A stretch of 41,038 bases of DNA from Sedimentisphaerales bacterium (lineage in GTDB: Bacteria > Planctomycetota > Phycisphaerae > Sedimentisphaerales > Anaerobacaceae): assembly GCA_016934255.1 (NCBI GenBank), contig JAFGTG010000047.1:1-41038 (forward strand). The letters run 5' to 3'. The notes beneath the pieces were generated by a model. That model did no database searches. It saw only the letters and a list, made by a program, of their open reading frames with translations, and was not told where the DNA came from. Numbering within the stretch: position 1 is the first letter of the stretch; each line of letters starts with the position of its first letter. Shown here in pieces: positions 16,576-23,974 of the stretch. Both the position numbers and the translations under genes were made by a program.

Positions 16576-18063
16576 ATGAAAACGTACATGTCTGTCTATC
16601 TTGGTTCCACTCTCCTGACTCTGGTGGCGACACCGATTGTCATCAAGATGGCTCGTAAAGTGAACGCGATAGATTATCCCGGCGTTCGTACCGTTCATGC
16701 CAAGCCCATCCCGCGTATTGGGGGAGTGGCTCTTTTCTTCTCGACGATGCCACTGATGATCGCTGTTTTGTTCTTAAACAATATGATTGGCGAAGCCTTT
16801 CGAGATGCACGGATGCCGTTGATCGGATTATTTGGATCGGCGACGTTCATCTTTTTAGTCGGCCTTATAGACGATCTCAAGGGACTGCCGGCCCGGTTCA
16901 AATTTCTGGCTGAATTGCTTGCGGCCAGCGCATTGTGTTTGACCGGCGTACACATATCATCCATCGCCATCACCGAACAATGGACATTACATTTAGGTTT
17001 ACTCGGTTATCCGTTTACGTTGCTTTGGATTATCGGCATCACGAACGCCGTCAATCTTATCGACGGTCTGGACGGCCTCGCAGCCGGGATTTCCGCCATC
17101 GCCTGTGGGGTAATCGTTGTTTTTGCTCTTCAGTGCGGAAACGTCATCATGTCTATATTTATGCTGGCTCTTCTCGGCAGTTTAACCAGCTTTTTGATCT
17201 TCAATTTCAATCCGGCGAAAATCTTTCTGGGAGATTGTGGAAGCCTGTTTTTAGGTTATACCATCGCGTCTTCCAGCGTGCTTTGTTCGACGAAATCCTC
17301 GACCCTTGTGGGGCTGGCGCTGCCTGTTCTGGCGTTAGGGATTCCTATTTTCGATACGCTTTTTTCCATGTTGAGACGGTTTTTGGAACGCCGTTCTATT
17401 TTCTCGCCGGACCGGAGTCACTTTCATCATAAACTGATCGATATGGGTCTCAGGCAAAAGCACGTCGTCTTAATTATCTACATCATGACGATCCTGGCGA
17501 CCGGACTCGGCATGTTCATGATGATCACGCGAGAGACGGGTTCCTTGATCGTCTTTTTCTGCGTCCTGTTATTACTCTTGCTTACATTTCAGATGGTCGG
17601 ATCGGTTAAACTTCGAGAGATCGTTTCCGGCCTGCAAAAACAGTGTGAAATTGCAAAACAGCGCAAGCAGGAAAAGAGGAACTTCGAACAGGCGGAATTA
17701 TACTTCCGCAACGCCCGCACATTTAAGCAATGGTGGAATGCAATCTGTGAGGCGGCCCGAAGAATGGATTTCGTTTGGGTGTCGCTAAAGACCAAGGAGC
17801 GGGATGGGTCGATCCGTACTGAAATCTGGCGCGCGGCGGATTCACATTCCGATCTGTCAAAAATTATTCTCATGACCTTACCGTTTAACAGTGACGGCTT
17901 TGAAAGATTGCATGAGTTCGAGATCGCTATTTCCGTGGACGGCTCATACGAGTCTGCGGGCTATCGAGCCACATTATTTAACAGGCTGATCGATGAACAT
18001 GCCATTGTGTGCAGTTCATGCGCAAGTATTTATCAGAAACGAAGCGAAGGAGATGATCAATAA
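16576..18063 (+). CDS. WecA/TagO-like polyprenyl-phosphate HexNAc-1-phosphate transferase with C-terminal extension
   Basis: The 495-residue protein belongs to the MraY/WecA glycosyltransferase 4 family. Visible motifs are Asp99-Asp100 (LIDDL), 'NAVNLIDGLDGLA' (157-169, Asp163 and Asp166), 'FLGDCGS' (217-223, Asp220) and the His box DRSHFHHKL (279-287). About ten membrane helices fill residues 1-350. It would transfer a HexNAc-1-P, probably GlcNAc-1-P, from UDP-sugar to undecaprenyl phosphate and so start the repeat unit. The last 145 residues (about 350-495) form a soluble domain not needed in WecA, with a basic coiled segment followed by an alpha/beta region of unknown role. The stop is followed two bases later by the thiolase start. 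Confidence 0.88.
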   Translation: MKTYMSVYLGSTLLTLVATPIVIKMARKVNAIDYPGVRTVHAKPIPRIGGVALFFSTMPLMIAVLFLNNMIGEAFRDARMPLIGLFGSATFIFLVGLIDDLKGLPARFKFLAELLAASALCLTGVHISSIAITEQWTLHLGLLGYPFTLLWIIGITNAVNLIDGLDGLAAGISAIACGVIVVFALQCGNVIMSIFMLALLGSLTSFLIFNFNPAKIFLGDCGSLFLGYTIASSSVLCSTKSSTLVGLALPVLALGIPIFDTLFSMLRRFLERRSIFSPDRSHFHHKLIDMGLRQKHVVLIIYIMTILATGLGMFMMITRETGSLIVFFCVLLLLLLTFQMVGSVKLREIVSGLQKQCEIAKQRKQEKRNFEQAELYFRNARTFKQWWNAICEAARRMDFVWVSLKTKERDGSIRTEIWRAADSHSDLSKIILMTLPFNSDGFERLHEFEIAISVDGSYESAGYRATLFNRLIDEHAIVCSSCASIYQKRSEGDDQ

Positions 18064-18065
18064 CC

Positions 18066-19247
18066 ATGAATGCCTATATCGTGAGTGGCAAGCGGTCGGC
18101 CATCGGTCGATTCAATGGTTCTCTTACAACGGTTTCATTGATCGAATTAGGGGCTCTTGTGATTAGAGAGTTGATAGCGAGTTCTTCTATCGATGCCGGA
18201 GAAGTGGATGAGGTCATTATGGGCAATGTCCTGCAGGCCGGACTTGGGCAAAATCCTGCACGGCAAGCTGCGGTCAAGGCCGGATTGCCCTACTTTGTCC
18301 CCGCCTTTACCGTCAACAAAGTGTGCGCCTCCGGATTGAAGTCTGTCGCGCTGGCAGCGCAGAAAGTGGCGTGTGGCGAAGCCCATGTGATTATTGCCGG
18401 CGGAATGGAGCATATGACGTGCGCCCCTTATCTATTGAAGGATTCCAGGTGGGGCAAGCGTATGGGAAACGGTGAAATGGTGGATTCCATGGTCTGCGAT
18501 GCGTTGTGGGATTGTTTTTACGATTGCCATATGGGCGAGACCGCGGAAAACGTCGCGACGAAATACGCCATTTCCCGAGAGGAGCAGGATGCGTTTGCGG
18601 CACGTTCACAACAAAAAACAGAGAAAGCCATAGCGGAAGGCAAGTTCAAAGACGAGATCGTTCCTGTGACCGTTAAACAGAAAAAGGCGGAAGATCTTGT
18701 TTTCGATACGGACGAACACCCCCGTGCGAACACAACCCGGGAATCCCTCTCGAAACTCAAACCCGCGTTCAAGAAAGACGGAACGGTCACGGCGGGAAAC
18801 GCCTCCGGGATCAACGATGGCGCCGGTGCGGTGATCGTCGTCTCAGAAGAGAAGTTCAATGAATTAGACCCCGAATGGGCCTTCAAAATCATCGCATCCC
18901 ATTCGGTCGGACTCGACCCGGCGTATATGGGCCTGGGCCCGATAGACGCCTCACAGGGCGTGCTGAAAAAAGTAAAATGCACCGTCAGAGACCTTGACAT
19001 GATAGAGGTCAACGAATCGTTCGCCGCCACGTCCATCCAGGTGAACCGCGTGATGGGATGGAACTTGGACAAAGTCAACGTATTGGGGGGCGCCATCGCT
19101 CTGGGCCATCCCGTCGGCGCCAGCGGGACGAGGATTCTCGTCACCCTTTTGCATGAGATGGTCCGAAGGAACGTTTCGCTGGGCCTTGCGGCGCTCTGCG
19201 TCGGAGGCGGACAGGGAATGGCCATGATTGTCGAAAGAGTGACTTAA
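18066..19247 (+). CDS. Thiolase (acetyl-CoA acetyltransferase)
   Basis: The 393-residue protein has all three catalytic elements of biosynthetic thiolases: Cys87 (VNKVCASGLKSV), His348 (ALGHPVGASG) and Cys378 (CVGGGQGMA). The spacing is nearly the same as in the Zoogloea enzyme. It should condense two acetyl-CoA to acetoacetyl-CoA, a cytosolic reaction that is reversible but drawn forward by the HMG-CoA synthase encoded next. The gene starts two bases after the WecA-like gene, with GAAGGAGA upstream. No PHB genes, beta-oxidation genes or acyl-CoA dehydrogenase lie nearby. A thiolase in a glycan operon is unusual, and with its neighbours it suggests dedicated acyl-CoA supply. Confidence 0.93.
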   Translation: MNAYIVSGKRSAIGRFNGSLTTVSLIELGALVIRELIASSSIDAGEVDEVIMGNVLQAGLGQNPARQAAVKAGLPYFVPAFTVNKVCASGLKSVALAAQKVACGEAHVIIAGGMEHMTCAPYLLKDSRWGKRMGNGEMVDSMVCDALWDCFYDCHMGETAENVATKYAISREEQDAFAARSQQKTEKAIAEGKFKDEIVPVTVKQKKAEDLVFDTDEHPRANTTRESLSKLKPAFKKDGTVTAGNASGINDGAGAVIVVSEEKFNELDPEWAFKIIASHSVGLDPAYMGLGPIDASQGVLKKVKCTVRDLDMIEVNESFAATSIQVNRVMGWNLDKVNVLGGAIALGHPVGASGTRILVTLLHEMVRRNVSLGLAALCVGGGQGMAMIVERVT

Positions 19248-19302
19248 AACGCAAGCGTCTTTTTATCTGAATTCCTTATTATCCAGAAAGGATGGGGCAC
19301 CC

Positions 19303-20637
19303 ATGAGAATCGGCATTGAAGCAATCGCATTCCACAGCCCTCAACATTACATCGAACTCACGGACTTAGCCGAGGCCAGAGACATCGATCCGGATAAATT
19401 CACGAAGGGTTTGGGCCAGTTGAAAATGGCCGTCGCGACGCCCATGGAAGATACGGTGACGTTAGCCGTCAACGCAGGTCTTAAGGCCCTTGACAATTTT
19501 AACATCGACTATCGGGATATCGGTACGCTGGTCGTCGGAACCGAATCGAGCGTGGACCATAGCAAACCCGTTGCCGTTTACGTGCATGAAGCCCTGGGAC
19601 TGCGTTCCAATTGCCAAACTTACGAAACCAAACACGCGTGTTTCGGCGCGATGGCGGCCGTTTTTTCTGCTTTTGACTGGATCTCCTGCGGACGCGCGGA
19701 CGGCTCGAAGGCGCTTGTGATCGCCTCCGACATCGCGCGCTACCCCATCGGCGATCCCGGCGAGCCAACCCAGGGAGCCGGCGCCGTCGCCATGGTCATT
19801 TCGGACACCCCCAATCTCTTACAGATCGATTCCGAGATTTGCGGCCATTACACAAAGCAGGTCATGGATTTTTGGCGGCCGCTCTACTCGACGAAAGCCT
19901 TTGTGGACGGACACTATTCCATCGAATGCTATTTACGCGCCCTCGACGGCGCTCTTACCGATGCTTTGGATAAGGCGACAATCCCGGAACTATACAAACT
20001 GAACCGGCTCCAGGCCTGTATATATCACGTCCCTTTCGCAAAAATGGCGGCCAAGGCACACCACCGTCACTTTGAGATTGACGCCGGAGAAAAAATCGAT
20101 AAAGAAAGCACACGATTTGCGGACGTCAAAAAATCCTTTGCAGAAAAGACCGGCAACTGGCTTTCACTCAACGCCATCGTCGGCAATATATATACGGGCT
20201 CTCTATTCTTATCGCTGATCGATTTACTAAGAAAGAATACAAGCGCCGATCTCAAGCAGATCAGCATGTTCTCCTATGGAAGCGGCTGCGCGGCGTCCAT
20301 GAACGTCGCTTATCCGACCCCGGGATTCGAGAGATACCAGGAGGAGATCGATCCCGAACCCGAATTAAACGCCCGGCGAAAACTCCGTATCGATCAATAC
20401 GAGGAGATCATGAGAATTACTGACTCGCTGGGAAAAGGGGATACGGAGGAATTCAACGCCGACGACTGGGATTTAACAGATGGTTTTCTTTATTTAGGCA
20501 ACAGAGACCATATTCGACGATACAGTGGATTACAGTGTGGCTCTTCTCGAGCTCGACACTATGAGACATTGAGAATCGAGCACATATCATCTATGACACC
20601 CATTGGTGATCGAATGAAAGTCGCTCATGGAAGCTAA
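19303..20637 (+). CDS. mvaS: Hydroxymethylglutaryl-CoA synthase
   Basis: The 444-residue protein can be followed by eye along bacterial MvaS. The catalytic Glu81 (VVGTESSVD), Cys113 (ETKHACFGA) and His242 (IYHVPFAKM) are all present. So are 'DIARYPIGDPGEPTQGAGAVAM' (143-164) and 'GNIYTGSLFLSLI'. It should join acetyl-CoA and acetoacetyl-CoA to HMG-CoA. It is some 50 residues longer than typical MvaS, partly by a poorly conserved tail after about residue 415. An AAAGGATGGGG site precedes ATG 19303. The stop overlaps the next start by 11 bases. No HMG-CoA reductase is in the window, so a mevalonate role is not supported by context. A PksG-type role in beta-branching would need an acyl carrier protein, and none is seen here. 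Confidence 0.93.
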   Translation: MRIGIEAIAFHSPQHYIELTDLAEARDIDPDKFTKGLGQLKMAVATPMEDTVTLAVNAGLKALDNFNIDYRDIGTLVVGTESSVDHSKPVAVYVHEALGLRSNCQTYETKHACFGAMAAVFSAFDWISCGRADGSKALVIASDIARYPIGDPGEPTQGAGAVAMVISDTPNLLQIDSEICGHYTKQVMDFWRPLYSTKAFVDGHYSIECYLRALDGALTDALDKATIPELYKLNRLQACIYHVPFAKMAAKAHHRHFEIDAGEKIDKESTRFADVKKSFAEKTGNWLSLNAIVGNIYTGSLFLSLIDLLRKNTSADLKQISMFSYGSGCAASMNVAYPTPGFERYQEEIDPEPELNARRKLRIDQYEEIMRITDSLGKGDTEEFNADDWDLTDGFLYLGNRDHIRRYSGLQCGSSRARHYETLRIEHISSMTPIGDRMKVAHGS

Positions 20638-21109
20638 CGTACCCCAAGAAGCTCTTTCTATGATCGGCGTGCAAAAAGTACGTCAGTACGACGTGACCCC
20701 GAAAGATATTCGACGTTTTGCACAGGCGATTGGGGAAGACCATCCCGTTCATTTCGATGAGGACTATGCGAAGAATACAACGTATGGCACTCTTATTGCG
20801 CCCCCACTGTTTTGCCAGATGTTCACATTCGAGGACGTGCCTGCGACCCAACTGCCGAGTGATGGATCGCCAGTCGAAATCGATGTTCCCGTCCCGGCTC
20901 AGAGAACGGTCGGCGGAGGAAGCGCTTACGAAATCTTTCAACGTGTAAGAACAGGGGACACAATTACGGTTAAATCGACGCTAAAGGACGTTTTCACAAA
21001 GGAAGGTCGAAGTGGAAGACTCTATTTCATTGTTGTCGAAACGGAATTTACCAACCAGAAGAACGAGTTAGTCGCCAGAGAAACCGCTACCTATATAAAA
21101 CGCCTTTAA
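20627..21109 (+). CDS. MaoC-like hot-dog dehydratase subunit (MaoC_dehydrat_N type)
   Basis: The 160-residue protein has the single hot-dog pattern of the N-terminal half of FAS1-type/HadA-like dehydratases. It begins with 'VTPKDIRRFAQAIGEDHPVHFDEDYA' (about 24-49), then 'YGTLIAPPLFCQMF'. The stretch GEDHPVHFD lines up with the hydratase-2 motif G-D-x-N-P-x-H, with the His kept, the catalytic Asp replaced by Glu and the Asn by His. It starts inside the HMG-CoA synthase stop region and is followed after two bases by a second hot-dog gene. The two are therefore probably subunits of a heterodimer. The likely substrate is a 3-hydroxyacyl-CoA, and from context HMG-CoA. That substrate is inference. 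Confidence 0.82.
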   Translation: MEANVPQEALSMIGVQKVRQYDVTPKDIRRFAQAIGEDHPVHFDEDYAKNTTYGTLIAPPLFCQMFTFEDVPATQLPSDGSPVEIDVPVPAQRTVGGGSAYEIFQRVRTGDTITVKSTLKDVFTKEGRSGRLYFIVVETEFTNQKNELVARETATYIKRL

Positions 21110-21111
21110 AC

Positions 21112-21564
21112 ATGGAACCAATTATACAAGATAAGCTGTGTTGGGAGAGCCTATCCGTAAATACGCGGATTCCCGAACTCATCGTCTGCCCGGACTACAC
21201 GCAGGTATTTATGTTTAGCGCCATTACGTGGAACAGACATCACATTCATTACAATAAAGACGCGGCCCTCCGCGAAGGATTGCCGGATATCGTCGTGCAA
21301 CGGGCCCTGATTGGAAATTTTTTTGCTCGACTGATCACCAACTGGATCGGCGAGATCGCCGAACTGCGAAGGCTAACATGGAAAGTTACGCGCAGCGCAT
21401 TGCCGGGAAAGGATATTGTGTGCCGCGGCAAGATTAAGGAAAGAATGGATTCGCAAAATGAAACGTATCTTATTTGCGAGGTTACAGCATCGAACAACAA
21501 CAATGAGCTGCTTGCTTCCGGTGATGCGATGGTTGTGTTCACGATAAACCATACGGCTAACTGA
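21112..21564 (+). CDS. MaoC-like hot-dog dehydratase subunit (HTD2/mesaconyl-CoA hydratase type)
   Basis: The 150-residue protein carries the segment FMFSAITWNRHHIHYNKDAA (about 33-52), which matches the F-x-Y/F-S-A-x-T-x-N-x-H-x-I-H-Y-D pattern of HTD2-like and mesaconyl-CoA hydratase-like proteins. 'LPDIVVQRALIGNFFARL' follows in the place of the usual G-x-P-x-L-V-V-H-G-P-L. It should hold the catalytic His/Asn set for a dehydratase built with the previous protein. The family adds or removes water on CoA-thioesters. The start lies two bases after the previous stop and the stop abuts the next start, so the genes are translationally coupled. The exact substrate cannot be read from sequence. 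Confidence 0.82.
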   Translation: MEPIIQDKLCWESLSVNTRIPELIVCPDYTQVFMFSAITWNRHHIHYNKDAALREGLPDIVVQRALIGNFFARLITNWIGEIAELRRLTWKVTRSALPGKDIVCRGKIKERMDSQNETYLICEVTASNNNNELLASGDAMVVFTINHTAN

Positions 21565-22269
21565 ATGCCTGAAACAAAATCCACCTGGACTGCTTTAAAA
21601 GAACTCCGCACACGATTCGGTGCGGCCAAAGCGCTAAAACACGCCGTCTTTCGGCTGATAAACAGATTCGTCTATTTTGACTGCTTTCATATTATCGTTC
21701 TCGACCGTGAAAATCTCAGACCGCTTGATCCCGACAAAACGCGCAGGTTGAGCACAAAAATCGCGACTTTGGACGATCTCAAAGAAATGGAACAACAAGG
21801 ATGCTGGGAAATCCAGCAAAGAAAGCTTGACTTTTTTCATCAGGGCGACACCTGCCTGCTGAGTTATGTCGATTATCATCTGGCCGGCTATACCTGGGCC
21901 CATGTCAACGGATGCCCTGAAATCGTTCCGGGATTAAGACTGAGCGTGCCGAAAGAATATTTGTACAATTTCGCCGCATTTACCCTCCCGCAGTATCGCG
22001 GATGCGGCTTGCAATCGTTCCGTCACCATGCCCTCTTGAACCATCCTCAATGGCGGGACAAGAAGGGATTGATAGGCTTTGTCATTCACACGAACTACAG
22101 CTCCAGAAAAGGGCAAAACAAAAGCGGTTACACAAAGATCGGAACTATATGGTTGCTTGGCGGCAAATCGAAATTCTATACCCACATCAGTAGAGATCTT
22201 CGGAACATGGGAGTTAAACGCGTCCGCCGTCTTTCAACCACAGGAAAAGAAAATACAAATCGTTGTTGA
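21565..22269 (+). CDS. GNAT-family acyltransferase
   Basis: The 234-residue protein has a GNAT core. The beta-strand/acyl-CoA pyrophosphate-binding region is 'AAFTLPQYRGCGLQSFRHHALLNH' (about 130-153), matching the Q/R-x-x-G-x-G/A loop. The preceding strand (LAGYTWAHVNG, about 106-116) and the later 'NYSSRKGQNKSGYTKIGTI' complete the fold. The first 80 residues are a basic extension. GNAT enzymes move acyl groups from CoA to amines or hydroxyls. ATG 21565 directly follows the previous TGA, and the end overlaps the flippase gene. Being the last gene of the thiolase/HMG-CoA synthase/dehydratase run, it is the natural candidate for transferring that pathway's acyl group to a sugar nucleotide or lipid-linked sugar. 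That link is inference. Confidence 0.75.
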   Translation: MPETKSTWTALKELRTRFGAAKALKHAVFRLINRFVYFDCFHIIVLDRENLRPLDPDKTRRLSTKIATLDDLKEMEQQGCWEIQQRKLDFFHQGDTCLLSYVDYHLAGYTWAHVNGCPEIVPGLRLSVPKEYLYNFAAFTLPQYRGCGLQSFRHHALLNHPQWRDKKGLIGFVIHTNYSSRKGQNKSGYTKIGTIWLLGGKSKFYTHISRDLRNMGVKRVRRLSTTGKENTNRC

Positions 22270-23831
22270 GACCCTGGTTACGATATATGCAAAAATCTCG
22301 AACAGGCACAACTGAAAGCTCGGATCAATTGATAAGGACAACGGCCAAAGGAGGCGGGATTGCCTTGACCGGGAATCTGATCGATAAAGGGCTTCGATTT
22401 CCTCTTGAGATGCTTCTGGCCCGAGTGCTCGGAGCCGGGGATTATGGTTCCTATTCACTGGGATATGGTTTGGCCGTTATTGCAGGCGAACTCTCGATGC
22501 TGGGCCTGTCAAACGGCATTGTGCGTTTCGGGGCCCTTTATAAAGGCGTCGGTGACATGAAACGCGCCAAAGGAATTTTACGTTCGGCATTATTCATTTC
22601 AACGTTGTCCGGCGTTGCGGCCGGTGTGTTGCTGTTCATTTTCTCTCCGTTCGTATCTGAGATGTTCAACATGCCCAAACTGGCAAACGTGCTGAGACTC
22701 TTCGCTTGTGCGTTTCCCTTTTATATCCTCACTCTGATGTCAGGACACGCCGCCGGAGCGTTACAGGCGATTAAGTGCAAAACCGCCGTCATCAATATTT
22801 GTCGTCCCTTCGCGAATGTCCTCATGGTCTCCATTATCTTCCTCTTTGGATTTAAACTTCTTGGAGCGGTATGGGGTTTTCTCGTATCCTCCGCCATTTC
22901 GGCTTTCCTGGGATTGTATCTTCTTAAGCGTATCTTCCCTGATATGAGTTCCGCACTCAAGCCTACGTATGAAGTCGGAAAGCTCCTTCGTTTTTCCTTA
23001 CCGGTTTTGTTTGTCGGATTCTCACACGTTTTGTTAGGGTACACAGACAGGCTTATGCTCGGTTATTTCAAGGCGTCCCAGGAACTGGGCGTTTATTCCG
23101 CCGCGGCGGTTATCTCCCAACAAGCGAGTTTAATCACGTTTTCTTTCGGTTATATCTTTTGCCCGATGATTTCCGACCTTTACCACAGGAATGAACTCAA
23201 GGACCTCGACAGGCTGTATAAAACCGTGACCCGGTGGATCGTCTCGATCAATGTCGTGATCCTTTTGCTCCTGATCGTGTTCTCGAAACAGATCATGGGC
23301 CTCTTCGGCCCGGAATTCACGTCGGGCGGGTTGGTCCTGGTGATCCTTTCTTCGGTTCATCTGATCGGCTATAGCACCGGGGGGGCCTTAGTCGGATATA
23401 TGTTGCGGATGACGGGCAAGCAGGATATCGAATTAATCAATTCCATCGTCATGCTGATTACCAACATCACGCTGAACCTCTGGCTCATTCCGAAATACGG
23501 CATTCTCGGAGCCGCGATCTCGACAGGGGTATCCTTTGCTCTGATCAATGTCGCCAGAATTCTGGAGGTCTTTGTGCTTCTCCGAATACATCCCTATGAT
23601 ACGAATTACCACAAACCGTTTGTTGCCGCTTTCGTCGTTATCATTCTATCCGTTTTTATCTCTATGCTGAATAATTCGAGACCTTTCTGGATGCTTAGCA
23701 TCGTGGCGCTGTCGATTGTGTACTTTGTCGTTCTCTATTTCCTCGGCTTGGAATACGAAGACAAGATGATCTTGCAGACGGTAAGAAGAAGAATCAACAA
23801 TCATTATGCCTCAATAAAAGCCTGTTCTTAG
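22263..23831 (+). CDS. Wzx-like polysaccharide flippase (MOP superfamily)
   Basis: The 522-residue membrane protein has about 14 hydrophobic helices. Its N-terminus is typical of the polysaccharide transporter family ('GGGIALTGNLIDKGLRFPLEMLLARVLGAGDYGSY', about 30-64). The middle contains 'FSLPVLFVGFSHVLLGYTDRLMLGYF' (about 244-269), another family landmark. It should move the lipid-linked repeat unit across the inner membrane. The listed start is a TTG that overlaps the GNAT stop; ATG 22287 is an equally possible start eight codons later. It follows the acyl cassette, so any acyl decoration could be made before flipping. Confidence 0.88.
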   Translation: MLRPWLRYMQKSRTGTTESSDQLIRTTAKGGGIALTGNLIDKGLRFPLEMLLARVLGAGDYGSYSLGYGLAVIAGELSMLGLSNGIVRFGALYKGVGDMKRAKGILRSALFISTLSGVAAGVLLFIFSPFVSEMFNMPKLANVLRLFACAFPFYILTLMSGHAAGALQAIKCKTAVINICRPFANVLMVSIIFLFGFKLLGAVWGFLVSSAISAFLGLYLLKRIFPDMSSALKPTYEVGKLLRFSLPVLFVGFSHVLLGYTDRLMLGYFKASQELGVYSAAAVISQQASLITFSFGYIFCPMISDLYHRNELKDLDRLYKTVTRWIVSINVVILLLLIVFSKQIMGLFGPEFTSGGLVLVILSSVHLIGYSTGGALVGYMLRMTGKQDIELINSIVMLITNITLNLWLIPKYGILGAAISTGVSFALINVARILEVFVLLRIHPYDTNYHKPFVAAFVVIILSVFISMLNNSRPFWMLSIVALSIVYFVVLYFLGLEYEDKMILQTVRRRINNHYASIKACS

Positions 23832-23840
23832 ACTCACGCT

Positions 23841-23904
23841 GTCACCCCTGCGAAGGCAGGGGTCCAGAGCGCAAAAAGTGGATTCCCGCCTTCGCGGGAA
23901 TGAC
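23841..23904. repeat. MITE/REP-like palindromic element, GTCA...TGAC
   Basis: The 64-base element lies between the flippase and the FemAB-like gene. Its ends are 26-base imperfect inverted repeats of the form GTCA-YYCCYGCGAAGGCRGG-RRTCCA. Each arm is itself a hairpin: CCCCTGC-GAAG-GCAGGGG (23845-23862) and ATTCCCGC-CTTC-GCGGGAAT (23882-23901). Nearly the same element is widespread between genes of many bacteria. The transcript from here would form two strong hairpins. Confidence 0.85.
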
Positions 23905-23974
23905 AAATCGTGTTTCCGCAACAGTAATTCATTCGTCTTGAACAATCTTACGTTATTATAGGGAGTCTTAATCC

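Noticed and set aside
18518-19225. 235-codon minus-strand open frame opposite the thiolase gene
   Set aside because: It is antisense to a gene with complete catalytic motifs, and the Ser/Pro/Thr-rich product looks like a shadow frame.
18066-20637. Thiolase and HMG-CoA synthase as a mevalonate pathway operon
   Set aside because: No HMG-CoA reductase, mevalonate kinase or other pathway gene is adjacent; dehydratase and GNAT genes follow instead. Not excluded at genome level.
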